Shown: piece by piece, positions 12,052-24,385 of the stretch | Position numbering within the stretch: the stretch's first letter is position 1 | How the letters are laid out: each line of letters begins with the position of its first letter | Assembly: GCA_944990035.1 (NCBI GenBank) | Contig: CALYLX010000118.1 | Coordinates: 39,186-103,185 of the forward strand | Direction of reading: 5' to 3' | DNA length: 64,000 bases | Source of the DNA: Clitopilus passeckerianus | Taxonomy: Eukaryota > Basidiomycota > Agaricomycetes > Agaricales > Entolomataceae | The notes under the pieces: generated by a model | The model's database searches: none | What the model saw: only the letters and a program-made list of their open reading frames with translations | Told to the model about the DNA's origin: nothing | Made by a program: the position numbers and the translations under genes

Positions 12052-12596
12052 CCAGGGTAGTAGAAGTTGAGTTGCTCATGTGGGCTGACATGGACTGCGT
12101 TGGGCTTTATATATTCTCGAGGCTACCTCCTTTACACGATCAGTTGCTGAACGTCTGCAGTCAAGTTCGAGATCGGTCAGTTTCGATCACACCATCAGGT
12201 TACGTCAGCAGCCAGTCACGTTTCTCAGGAAGAACGCGTCTTCTAAAGAAAAGTCAGAACGTTGAGCCCGACCACGTAGTTTCAACTTCTTTTCAGGGTA
12301 ACAGCAAGCAAGCCATTTCACACATAAGAGATTTATTGATTCTAATAAATACACAAAAATTTGAAGGTCAAAATGTTTTCTGCTTTGTTGTGCTACTTAG
12401 TCTCCCTATATATACATTTACGGTCCAACTGCCCAGACTGATAGAGAACAGGAAAAGAGAGTCTATAGAGAAGAAATGTGTCCATCGGTCGTCTACTATG
12501 TAAGGTATGCTCTAAGGTGGTGTAAGATCGTGCAGAGAATGATGCCGTCTAGAAATGGGTCGTCTGTCCTTGGTTATGTGCATAGGTATTGTGCCT
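12052..12596. other. intergenic: DUF1295 promoter and serine dehydratase 3' flank
   Basis: This region lies upstream of the minus-strand DUF1295 gene and downstream of the minus-strand serine dehydratase. The stretch 12300-12430 is AT-rich. I see no coding sequence or RNA gene. Confidence 0.4.
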
Positions 12597-15500
12597 TCAA
12601 CTGTGGAAAATGTTTTGAGTGAGGCGAGAAGGAAGAGAAGGCAGGAGAGCATACCAGGCTGGTACTGTAAGAGGGATCTTCACGCTCGTCTGCAAAAATG
12701 ATCAGAATGAATTCTCCACTCCATGAAAGGTCTAACGCACGGCAAGACCCTATAACACAAATTTAGTGACTCATTCATTAAAAGAAATCTGGATTCTTAC
12801 CGAAAGGCTTGTTTCCTTGTACTTAACACTCATATCAGCAGCGGTCAATCTCATGGCTTCGATAGCTTCATCCAATGTTACGCTGTATACCCCTTGACTT
12901 GCCATCGAGAGTTGAGCCGCGGTAACCGCCTTGACAGCTGTAAAGGGATATCCAATCAGTAAAGATATCAGCAACATAAATCGATCACCAACCTCCCAGA
13001 CTGTTCCTTTCCTGAAGTTACGGAGTAGCTTGAATCAGGAACTGCCGCCCACAACATCGATTCATAGATGAACTTACGATACAAGGAACTTGGACGAGGC
13101 CGTCAATGGGGTCACAGGTCAGACCGAGGTTGTGTTCTTGTTGAGGTATCAGGATCAATCTCGCCCGATGAATTGATACTAGTACACACCAATGCCAATT
13201 TCGGCCGCCTTGACAACATTGGGATCAATTTCAAATACATGATATCGTGCTTGGAATCATTACCTGCAAGATGATTTCCGGGGATGCTGTCCAAGTAAAA
13301 AGAAATCAGGCTTGGCTCGATCTGAGATCCACGCTTCACAAACCTCCCATACATGCAGCGAAACCAGCGCTAGCCATAGAACATGCCACTGCGAGAAGTC
13401 AACATTTGGTGAAAAAGTGATGAAAGGAGAACAACCAAACCTCCGACTTCAGCCATGCAACCACCCTCCGCAGCAGAGATTGTGCTCGCGCGTTTGAAGA
13501 GCATACCCACCGCCTACACAACGAAATGAGGAATGAAATTGCCACCGAAACGGAGAACGTACGGCAGCAGTAAGCAAGAAGGTCTGCACGCTCTTCTCTG
13601 GTTCATCACTGACAAACTGAGAATGCTCCGTCAGTGCACATCACATGAAGCACACCTTCATTTCTTACCTCAATGATATATTTCAAGACCGCAGGAATCA
13701 CGCCAGATGCTCCATTAGTGGGCGAAGTCACGATCCGGCCTCCCGATGCGTTGACTTCGTTGACGGCAATTGCGTAACAAGACAAGAAATCCATCGCAGG
13801 TATATCCGCCTTCCTCTGAAATCAAATATCACAAATATGAGATCATGGCCAATAAGGCCCCCAGGAGATAGATGGGTAGTAGGAAAGGGCTTACGGGAGG
13901 CATCGGTAGAACGGCATGATCATACTTTCCTACCACTCTAGGAGCCCGCGAAGCACGGTAGACTTTCCACTTGGGCTCTGATTCGTCGACAGTCTTGTTT
14001 TCTTCAAGAGACATCGGTGATTCAATCGATGCCGCTGGTTTCGTGCTGGCCTCAATACTAGGAAGGCAGGGTTGGGCCACGCCAGGGTATAATCTTATAT
14101 GTGAGCGCGATTATCAGACATGATAGTAATGGAGCGCAACACAAGCGTACCCTCTCATGAGTCTTCGGTATAGAATTGGGGCACGCCTTCGAAGGCCGAG
14201 CCTACCTGGGAGTGTGGGTTCTGATGTTGATACACCGGTATGGATGCATTCATCCATCACGCTCCATATCTTCATAACCTGGGAAACCTCAGGTTGGGCC
14301 GGGCCGTAAAGAAAGGCTGAAGTTGTCACATACTTTGTCATGAATTTCATCGTTGGTCCAACCAAAAGCTTTCTCGTTATCGTGCACAATTTGAGCAATC
14401 GTCATCTACAACAGTTTAGAGCCTCTGAAACCACATCTGTCCATTGCAGCTACTCACGTTATGTTTCTTCGTCAAAGCGAGTAAGGAATCGCCCGAGGTG
14501 AATGGGTAAGGAGGATCGTATACACCAGCTTCCTCGGACGTGGTGGAGGAACTAGTGTTGCCTTGGCTTTGGTGTTCGAAAGGATCGGTGAGGGAATTAG
14601 CCTGATGCAATCTCGCCCCATGAACCTTGCTCTTGTCCACGCCCTTGTAAAATAGGTTCTCGTCGACTGATTGATGTCGTTCGGACCAAATGACTTGCGA
14701 GAATCGAGAGTCACTCACCTTTAGTTTTCTCATTCACTACGAAGCCACCTCCCACACTGAAATATTCATTTGTGGCGAGGAGTTCACCCTCTTCTCCGAA
14801 ACAGGAGAAACGCATTCCATTTGGATGAGTCTTGAGCACGCGGTCCCAATGCCAGACCATATCGCGGTCCATGTCGAATCGAATGCGATGGTCCCCACCG
14901 AGGTTGAGAGTCTTGTGCGTGAGGATACCTTCATATCGGCTTGGTATACTTCCGCAGTCCACAGTTTCAGGATCAGATCCTGCAAGTTATGAACGTTAGA
15001 ATGAGCATTCAGAAGGATGGATGGTATGGACTCGCCTTCTAATCCGAGAAGTATCGCTTGAGGGGTGTGATGCCTTTGTCGCGTTCAGCAGAGAGTTAGG
15101 TTTATCGACCAAAAAACATACCCCTTTCCTGTAAGGCAAGGTGGTTAGCATTACTTGAACCCGTCGCAAGAGCGCTTCACTCACCTGTGGCAGCCAAAGA
15201 ACCATATCTGGCCGGCGATGAAGGTTATTCATTAAGCGAGACTCTAATGGGGATATGTTCTTACAAGGCAATTTTAAGGGTTTTAACCTGCCAATTTTTT
15301 GAACGGGTTCATTCACCTTAGCAAAGGTGATAAAGGCGCGCACCTCTTTCAAAAGATCAAGTTCCTTCAAATCGTTAATGAAGATTCTACCCGCCCGCAT
15401 TGGGCCAACCGTATGGGAGGATGAAGGCCCAACTTGACACGTCGGTTGAGCCAAGGCGTTTCGCTTAAACCCACACCGAAACTTACCTCCGATACTGAAA

Positions 15501-15721
15501 AGATCGAAAGTAGAGATGACTGCGTGCTCTGGGAGTTGTCGGGGAGGGCTGTCGTCGTATGGTTCAGGTTCCTCTTGCCGCCTCATGAGGGCGAGCTTGC
15601 TGAGGGGTCGGCGTGGCGTGTCACGGCGGAGCTGGATCACTGGGGTCGTCCACCATCGTAGTTTTGAGGCTGAAAAGGAGGGTTTGAAAGGCGTTTTTGC
15701 GAGGGTGAGCATGCAATGCAA
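12597..15721 (-). CDS. L-serine dehydratase, iron-sulfur (SdaA-type)
   Basis: The minus-strand gene has many introns. The start is ATG at 15721 (or the next one at 15712). The first 50 residues are basic and Ser/Leu-rich and resemble a mitochondrial presequence. The beta domain has [11 protein letters not shown] then [15 protein letters not shown], the family signature, and ends with [19 protein letters not shown]. The alpha domain has [20 protein letters not shown], the cysteine-bearing [27 protein letters not shown] and finally [26 protein letters not shown] sequence. The three conserved cysteines fit the 4Fe-4S ligands of bacterial-type serine ammonia-lyases, which convert L-serine to pyruvate and ammonia. 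The last exon is very short: the codon for the final cysteine is split by the intron and TGA follows at 12599-12597. Alpha and beta parts are fused in one chain. Confidence 0.92.
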
Positions 15722-18292
15722 CGAAGAAGAGATGGTGGTTGTGGTGAGAGTTGGTGCTCGAGTTCAAGCTTCGGAAACATGACGGTATTAACTTGCTCGG
15801 ACGGACCTCCGAGCCTCTTAAGGTAACTTGATCAGGAATGCGACCCTCAGGCCTCCTCAAACGAATGAAATTTTATCCATTATCGTACGTTATAGGTTAG
15901 GAGAAAGCGGCCGAAGAATAGCCAACGTCTTCGATTCACATGAGCGAGCAGAATAGTACACCCAAGACGTCTTGAGGTGGGGAAATGACTAACCTTAATG
16001 CACGCTTCGAGGCAGCGCTCGCGGAGGCTTTCCCGGCGATGCGTCCATTCTGTGATGATGGTTGACGTCTTGACAATGAGATACTGTACAGTTTGCGTCA
16101 AGAGTCGCGTTAGGACCTCTCCAAAGATAACGATAAGAACCGCCACCGGTTTCTTGCGCGTTGTCAAGAGACTAGGCCTACCTATGCCGTCGGGGCTGAG
16201 TTTTCACAACATTTTTGGCCGTTTGTGTGCAATCTCTCAAGAAATCAACGCCTTTTCTCACTCAATTCTTTCTGTAATCGCTTTCTTCTCATCGCTTTCT
16301 TCTCATCGCTTATTTCTCATCGCTTATGCACGCCTTTGGGTGAATTGATGTAGGGTAGTATCGGGTGCTTGTGCAGAGGTTGTTGTATATGGGTTGCATC
16401 AGGAACAACTCGCTGCTCCGTCGGAGGTGATCTCTCCAATGTTAGATATATTCGTACGGGCGATGCTGCGATGACGCATGAAATCTGTGGCGCATTTACA
16501 ACACACTGGGCTGGGCACGTGTTCGCGACTACCTCGTGTCGCTTGGGCAGCCAATCCAAAAGTCATGATGGGCCTTTCGTTGGCTGCATCTCTACCTTTC
16601 ACGTATGCTATGGAATCAACAATAGATCGACGAGAAAGCAGCTCGGTGGCTAAAGCTGATCACATGGAAAGAAGCGTAACGTGCTTTGTATTGCAAGGAG
16701 AAACCGCATTCACATGTGGCATCATTGGCAAGGGGAGAATGACATGGATTGGGCGTCATGAATGTGAATCAAGTTCCGAGGAAAGGGGCGAATGTGACAC
16801 TGAAAAGGAAGTGTTACTATCAAGATATGAGGAAGTGCGCAGATCAGCGATTTCGGATGCTTTCTGAAAAAGCTAAAGACTCCTGACTTCCACCAACGGA
16901 GTAGTGGTACAATCGTACCAAGGAACTTCGACATTGCAATCCAGTGGAAGGGGATGACATAGGCATGGACGAAAGTGGGCTTTTGAGAATTTGTATAACC
17001 ACGAGTAGGAGACTCACACAAAATAGGCTTTTTGACGTAGTACCTCATAACTCGGTGGTATAGTTCAGGTAGGGTTTGCATGGCCGCTGGACCATGAGAA
17101 TGAAGAAGAATGAAATCGACATTGACTGGACCCGTGTTCAGATCTTTTCGACATAGGCGCAAATCCAGGGCATAAGATGGGTGTCAAAGATCGGAGCCAT
17201 TATAACCTTCTGAAGCCGAGAAGACAGAGTTCTAAACGAAGGTTTGAGATGTAGATTCGTTTAAAACAGTTTGCCTGCGGCGGGCAAGTTTCCACACTAC
17301 TGGATTCCTATCTGAGATTATTCCCTGGTGGGAGCACTGAAGATCGTTCATTAGAGCCTCGATCCAGTGTACGATGCAATCGGTGCCGCAGGCGAACCTC
17401 CTCTGGATGTGGAGATAATGCTCGACTGTCGGCTGTGAATCGAGATATGGCCACTAGCAAGCACGAGATCAGAGCGGAGAGCAAGACAAGCGACGAGTTG
17501 CGAGAAAAATGGAGTTGATTTTCTCCAGGTTGTCAAAAGACAAGGTCCGTTCTGGACGATTACGCGGCCGGACATCTGAGTAGCTGTACTGCATTTCAAT
17601 AAAGACCAGCCATATTAGACCAAGGGCCGACCAAGCCAAGTTAGCATTGGACCTGCCGATCCCTTGGCTTAGGAGGAGACATCGAGTCGGACCCGAGATA
17701 GCCGCGTACGGTGCCTTTCAAAGGCTTTGGTGGGCGCTTCAAAGCATATGAGCTTAAGGAGATCGGACCGGAGGGCCAGTATTTGCATTTGCGGGGTTTT
17801 GGTGGACGAAGACACACATGGTGGAAGTTGATGGAGGAAAGCCACAACGACAGGAGCATCGGCGGACTGCAATGTCGACAGACTGGAATCAGAAGTTGGG
17901 CGGTTAATGATGGCCAACTTTGATTTCTATGGTGACTGCCAGACTTTGCCCAATGAAGAACATATTTTGTTCCCGAGTTCTCGTGAAAGAACTTCGAGTA
18001 GGCGCTGATGACTGTTCGTCGCTTGACATTTCTTTGAGTGATCGAAGTTGTGGAAGGTGTCCCCATTACTAAATTTCGCCACGCAAGTTTGATCATTTTG
18101 CTTTTGTGATCGTACCACTCTCTGCTTGCTCGTCGTCTGGAACAGCGAGCTCGCGTTCATTTTGCAACGAGAGGGTGTGTTTGCGTATAATTGGCCGAGA
18201 GCGAAACAAGGAAATTGGGGAAAGCCACTACATCAAACGTCCAAACTAATTCAAACGTCCTCAAGACACTTTGTCACCCGTTTTTCGCCACC
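15722..18292. other. 2.6-kb intergenic interval between divergent genes
   Basis: This lies between the minus-strand serine dehydratase and the plus-strand RhoGAP gene, so it contains both promoters. Open frames such as 16722-17162 (minus, 146 codons) and 16478-16867 (plus) have no domain or splicing support. A 14-bp tandem repeat lies at 16277-16328. Around 17640-17930 a degenerate frame on the minus strand (APTKAFERHRTRLSRVRL) is open but unrecognised. Confidence 0.4.
16277..16328. repeat. 14-bp tandem repeat, about 3.7 copies
   Basis: The unit ATCGCTTTCTTCTC is repeated twice exactly, then once as ATCGCTTATTTCTC, and ends with a partial ATCGCTTATG. It is a short polypyrimidine minisatellite in the intergenic region, with no evident function. 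Confidence 0.85.
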
Positions 18293-21200
18293 ATGGCCCT
18301 CAACGCCGCAAAGGATGGGGCCAGCGCTTCGAGCGCTCACCCTCAGCTCAGAGGAGAACGAACACCATACTCACAGTATCCGCCACCGTCGTCAGCGAAC
18401 ACACCATCTGCACGATTTCTAGCAGCGACAGCAACACCTCAAACAGCAACCATACCGAATGTGCCTTCCGGACCTTCTGGATTATTGACTTCGGCCAACA
18501 AGGATCGACCGTTGACGGTAGCTGGCTTGCTCAAAGCCAACACAAACGCACAAGATCCAACTGCTGCTGCTCTTGAACAAGCAGTTGCTGATCGCAACAA
18601 TCTTGCCGCCCAGAATGCTCAACTGTGGAAGCTCATCGAGAAACAACGCACCGGATACAATCAGCTTTTGAAGGAGTTGGAAAGGGTGCGAGGCGAGAGA
18701 GATGTCTACAGGGGAAGACTTGCTGCTTCAAGCAATGGTAGCAGTGATAGGCGGCAAAAGAGCAGTGAAGGTGATAAAGCCTCAAAGCAGCGCAGCGTTA
18801 GCGAAAATGCCAATGGGCAAGTTCATGGCCGAGGCGCGGCCTCGTCGAGCCAAGAGATACGCCAGCCCATGGCCAGGCATAATTCGGACGATCATGGTAT
18901 GTCTACGAACTTCCCTACAGCTTTCTCCTAACTGACTCGTCCCTCATAGCCTCGCGACAAACACAACAGGGCTCCCTACATGCCACCCGCTCGCACGAAC
19001 CTCTGAGTGCTCGAGAACGAGAGCAAGCTTTGTCTCAGCCTAACCTGACTTACCCTTCTTCCACATCGTCCAACGATTCCCGATCACAACCTTTTCCCCT
19101 CCTCCACCTGCGTCCGCTCCATCTTCAGTTGGCGCCCAGCAGGAGCAAGGAAATGTGCAATCCAATGCTTCTCGCTCGCTCAAACCCTCACCAACTCCGT
19201 TGATTGTTCCACCTCGCCCTGACACCTTACCCGTTCCTGCATCAGCTATATCTGCCTCTCAAGAAACCAATCCTTTTGGTAGCCAGATACAAGGATCGCC
19301 TGGGGATACGGCGGTAACCACCGACACACGACCCCTGAACCCTCGCAAGGAAAGCCTGCCTGACAATTTCCTTCGGCAGCCTTCTGGGCCTCTCGTTGCC
19401 TCACCTCCTACCCTCAACCCTTCGGGTAGCGAAGCATCCCATTTAGCTGCACACCCCATTTCCAACTTGGGTCAACCCCAAGCTCCAGCACTCACACCTC
19501 AAACCGCTCCTCCGGGGTTCTCGAACCTAGATTATAGGCCTGCGCATAGAGCCGCAACGCAACCTGACGTCCAAATACAACCTCTTCACCAACTACCCAC
19601 TATAAGGACGTCTTCTGTTGACTCCAATCAGACTGCAACCGCACCCAACTCAAGCGCAAATACGAATAGCATGTTAGTTGCTATTCCAGAAGGGCGTGCC
19701 CATTTACTCTCACGAGAATCCAGAATTTCCCTTCCAGATGAAGCCAAGCGTTACATTGCCAATATGGCAGAGTCACCAGTACCTAGCCCTAAAGTTGATG
19801 CTTTTGGAGGCGTAAATTCTAGCTCGACAAGCCTTCCTCAACCTCCCACGCAAAGTCCTTTGAACCCCGATGGGCTTGCCCCTCCTCTTCCAGCTGGTAC
19901 ACGCGGAGCCGACAGCCCTGGAGGTAGTAGCGAATTTTTGGATATGAACGAGGATGATGAAGGGAGCGAGGCCGATGATGAGGAATCAGCAGTCACGGGG
20001 CCTGATGGTGATGAGATGGAGGAACCTGAGGTCAATAGAATTCAACATCCTGTTCAGATTCACTCTGCCCTGGACTTGCAATCATCTCAAGGTAAGCTCT
20101 CTGCCCGTGTTATGTGCTAACTTTAGCTTATATACTCCGCTTGATAGAAGATTTCCGGTCCATCTCTGAACCGCCCTTCAAGCCTGTCCATCCGATGATA
20201 CAGGTGCAGGCTCCCAGCAGCTTGGGGCATACCGACGAAAGCCAAGAATCGCTAACACACGAGGACGAATCAGAGGAGATTTCTCCACTTACAAACCCGT
20301 ATTCACCCCCAGGCCAGCCAGAACCTCAAACACAGCCGTTCCGATACGAGCCAAAGCAACAAGCTTATCAGGCCTCTCAGTCTGTGCCCGCCAACTTCCG
20401 AGCTCTACCTCTCCTCCCAACGGATCTTCCTCACACTACTGTCACCGTTTCTCACTCATCAGTCCGTCCAAACGATAGAGGCAAAGAGGTGCTGTCGTTC
20501 ATCGTTCATGTTAGACCTGGTCCAGGAAAGGAGGGGTGGAGGGTGGAGAAAATGTACTCGGACGTGCTGGCCCTCGATCAGCGAGTTCGGAGCAGTGTGG
20601 GCAAAGGGGTAGGGAAGAGGATTCCTAGTTTGCCGGAAGGTCGGCTGTGGAAGGATCATGCGCCTGCAAAGGTAGATCAAAGAAAGGTATGTGCGTTTTC
20701 GCCTCCATTATATCGGGGTATTCAACGAGTTTTAGGCCGTTCTTGAGGGCTACCTTCAAAGCCTGATAAACCTCCCTGTCAAACGCAATGATGAAGTAAT
20801 CGCCTTTTTCACGACCGACATTGTACGCGAGACGAACCAGCCCGTCCTACAAGCCGGACATAAGGAGGGCTATCTCACGAAACGGGGCAAAAATTTCGGA
20901 GGATGGAAAACGAGATACTTCGTGCTTCAAGGGCCAGTATTGGAGTACTATGACTGCGTATGTGCCACTCTATTGTTCTGTTGCTTCATAGCTGATGGTC
21001 GTGAAACAGCGCGGTGGTACCCACCTTGGTTCTATCCAAGTGACAGGAGCTCAGATTGGACGTCAGCAACGTACCGAACGGCCGGCTGGAGCGGATGACG
21101 AGAAGGAGTATAGGCACGCCTTCCTCATCGTTGAGGCCAGGAAGGGCCCCGGAGGAAACCATCCCCGACATGTTCTTTGCGCCGAAAGCGATGAAGACAG

Positions 21201-23281
21201 GGACAGCTGGGTTGAGATGCTGGTCCGGTATTTCTCAGGAACTTACAGCGAAGAACCTTTGACCAAATTCGGTCCTGGTCCAATTGCAGTAAACCCCGCC
21301 ACCTACCAAAACGCCGCTCAGCCACGCTCCAGTACTAGTTCAAACGACAGCCCTGTATCGCGCCGGCCGCAACGGGCATTCTCAAAGGACGATATTGCGA
21401 TCTCCAAAGGGGCTGCTGTACCGATTTCGCAGTTGCCACAGGACGAAACTACTGCGAAGTTCTTCCCCAAGCAAATGACGAATATCATACGTCGTCCACT
21501 CCCGCAAAACAGATAGATCCGTCCCCAACGGACCGCCACCCGAATGGAGGCGCCTTTGATGCGCACTACAACGCCAGGCGTCTCATGGAAAAAGGTGGCC
21601 ATCCTTCGAGCTTGCCTGATTCATCGCCATTGTCATCCGTTTCGAATTTCGCTTCGGATGCTTTTTCCGGGACCAGCCAGCGTGCCAACTCTGAACTTGG
21701 CCATTATCCGGATCTACAGCAGAATGCTAAGGCGAATCGCCAGCTTTCCCCAGAAAGACATCGTAGGGATCCCCAAGACGGTCGTAAGTCCTTCCATCCA
21801 TCGCTCAATACAGTTGCGCAATCCCCGACCGTCGCTGCTGGCACCGAACGATCTTCAACCCCTGACAAATTAGACGCAAATGCAAAGGTCAAGATCTCCG
21901 GCCCGATGAATGCTGCACCCATTCCCACTGGATTTAAATTCGGTGGCAAAGATCCCGCCCCTACTGCAGCGGAACCTACGCCATCAGATCAGCGCCGCGA
22001 AAAGGCTCGGTCTCGTTTCTGGAACTGGAAGAGCACAGGTATGGGTCAGCCGTATACGCGTCTGCATTCTATTGATATATCTGACCACAGCTCCTGAAAA
22101 ACCACAACCTATCGCCACAACTGTGTCAAGAGCTGTGTTTGGAGTATCGCTTGAAGAGTCCTTAGAGGTTGCTCAGATTGCCAACCTGCCTGCTATCGTG
22201 TTTAGATGCATACAATATCTGGAAGCCAAGAAGGCAGATCAAGAGGAGGGCATCTACCGCCTAAGCGGAAGCTCAGCAGTCATCAAGAGTCTCAAAGACA
22301 GATTTAACACCGGTGAGTCGTTTGTCATGCTTAGCCACAAGTATGAAGATCTCATGGTTAACAGAGGGTGATGTCGATCTCCTCGCATCTGACGAGTATT
22401 GGGATCCTCATGCTATCGCCGGATTACTCAAAAGTTTCTTACGCGACTTGCCCGCAAGTATCCTGACTCGAGATCTTCACCTCCGGTTCCTTGCAGTCAT
22501 AGGTATGATTGGATAATCTACATTCTTGATCGCTGATTAAAATATCCTGGAATAGACTTCGTAGATGCCCAAGAAAGGATCAAAGAGCTTTCCCGCCTGA
22601 TTGCTGCCCTTCCGATTGCCAATTATAGCCTGCTCCGTGCCCTCACTGCGCACCTGATCCTGGTCGTCCAGAACTCTAACGTCAACAAGATGACGATGAG
22701 GAACGTCGGAATAGTATTCAGCCCAACCCTCGGGATACCTGCGGGCGTATTCAGTCTTATGCTTGGAGAATTCAACCGTGTTTTCAACGTTGGAGCCGAG
22801 TCGGGACAGCCTTCGGAGGACGATGCTGACGATGAAGAATCTGAAGTTGATCGACGCAATAGCCGGCAGTATTCCGATGCAGCTGCTGATCAATTGCTTG
22901 GACTCGCAGGTCGAAGTCTGAAGAGTGAGCAGTTCTCTCTCGGCTATTTCTGCATCGCTAATGCTGTTTTCACCAGCCGCAGAAGAAGTTGTATCCGAGA
23001 GCGATGAAGTGTCTATGCAGGATGAAAGTGGAACAGAGACGACGGACAACGAACCACCCGCCGATTCTTCATCCGATGGCGGTCCTCACATCAATACTTC
23101 TCCTCCTGACACACCAATTGTCAAGGCGTCAAAGGCGTCGCACGCAGCCGCGACGAGAGGGCTTAATGTCACTATCACGAACCCTGAACGAGGAAATCGA
23201 CATTCGAAGATCATGGGACTTCCCCATTCCCCCGGCCTCCACACTCGCCTAGCAGACAACCAGATTCTAGATGATTTTTGA
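18293..23281 (+). CDS. PX-PH-RhoGAP protein (Bem3-like Rho GTPase activator)
   Basis: Starts at ATG 18293 (CACCATGGC) and ends at 23281 with about ten introns. In order: a Ser/Pro-rich N-terminus with a coiled coil (EQAVADRNNLAAQNAQLWKL, LLKELERVRGERD); a long disordered linker with an acidic patch; a PX domain (VLSFIVHVRPGPGKEGWRVE, DVLALDQRVRSSVG, LPVKRNDEVIAFF); a PH domain (KEGYLTKRGKNFGGWKTRYF, GPVLEYYD, HVLCAESDEDRDSWVEML); a RhoGAP domain (VFGVSLEESL, EEGIYRLSGSSAVIK with the arginine finger, LLKSFLRDLPASILTRDL, NVNKMTMRNVGIVFSPTLG). The layout matches Bem3-type activators that stimulate GTP hydrolysis by Cdc42/Rho at sites of polar growth. Two single-base frame breaks are needed to read through: T4 at 19092-19095 and A4 at 21506-21509, both explained by one missing base. 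Confidence 0.92.
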
Positions 23282-23584
23282 TGTGCATGCCGATCTTCGC
23301 AGCTTCTCCATTGACAATTTATCCACGCATTGGCATTGAAGTCACCATATACCCCTGATACCACAACAGTCTGTACTGCTTGCTAGCTACAGGTTTTGTA
23401 CTTATACCTATTTCTTGTATCTTATCTTGACACTCTCGAAAAATTGCATGAAGTGAGTCTTATGGACTTGGCGTGTTCCTGTCCCTGACCAGATGGGCGT
23501 GACAACTCTGAAATCTTGACGTGTCACGGTACGCGCCTGCAGTCAGCGCGACGGGACCGGAGACATATCTCAACGTTGGCCACC

Positions 23585-24385
23585 ATGGGCTTCCGACAAG
23601 CAGCTGTACTGGCACCAGTTTCTTTCTTCCTAGGTATGCTTCAGATTTACGAAGGGCTAGAGAGACGATACGAATACATTTTCGCAGGTGTCTTTTTCAT
23701 CTGCTTTAACGTGGACCACTCTGTACTATGGGGCGAACTCACGGACGAGGTGGTTCAGGACGGGTTCCACTTCTACACCACATTCTTCAACGCACCACCA
23801 GCAATCAAGGTTTGCGCTATGTTCTTCCAAATATGTTCTTCCAATAAAACAATCTGATTCAATTGAAATAACAGGCGTTGCTGCACGGTATGGTAGGAGT
23901 AGGAATGGTTGGGATGCTGTCCAAACTGCACAAGTGGGACGAGAGTGCCGTCTACTTTGACGGTTCTTGCCTAGGTTAGTTTCAAGCGAAGATATCCACG
24001 AAGAAACACATTCTGACGTCTGCAATCCCCTGTCAGCTTCCTTCGTGTTCGCCGTCGTGATTTATATCACAGTCACAATTCCAGCCCTCCAAGCCGTTGC
24101 AGGTGCCATTTCTCCCGAGGAGGCTAGCCCTGAGGGACTCCTGGAAGACCGTATCCAGGCATTAGAGTTCTCTCTGCAGGCAATGTCATTATGGTTGTCT
24201 GCCTTGGCGCTATCTTGGTCCTGCAGGTGATGACTTCTTCCATTAGGCCGTATTGACAAGTTTACTGACGTCCCCTCCGCTAGGCTGGTCAAGAGTTCGC
24301 TCGCCGTACTGAGGAGAAAGCCCTGGCCGTATTAGTTGAGGCAGAGAAGAAAGCTACTGTCCCCGTGGAGAAGAAGGATCAGTGA
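23585..24385 (+). CDS. SHR3: SHR3-type ER packaging chaperone for amino acid permeases
   Basis: Begins at ATG 23585 (GGCCACCATGGGC) with MGFRQAAVLAPVSFFLGMLQ; introns fall after the first two membrane stretches. Hydrophobic segments follow in ALLHGMVGVGMVGMLSKLHK, FVFAVVIYITVTIPALQAVA and FSLQAMSLWLSALALSW, then a charged tail (RRTEEKALAVLVEAEKKA, ending EKKDQ). Four membrane helices with a short lysine-rich cytosolic tail is the Shr3 pattern; the family keeps amino acid permeases soluble in the ER membrane and helps load them into COPII vesicles. The assignment comes from the MGFRQAAV start and the overall layout. Confidence 0.8.

Noticed and set aside
16277..16328. Considered as a CRISPR-like array
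   Set aside because: Units are 14 bp with no spacers; it is a simple tandem repeat.
16722..17162. 146-codon minus-strand frame, considered as a hydrolase or small mitochondrial protein
   Set aside because: No recognisable motif, no convincing splice partners, and the sequence around it lacks coding character.
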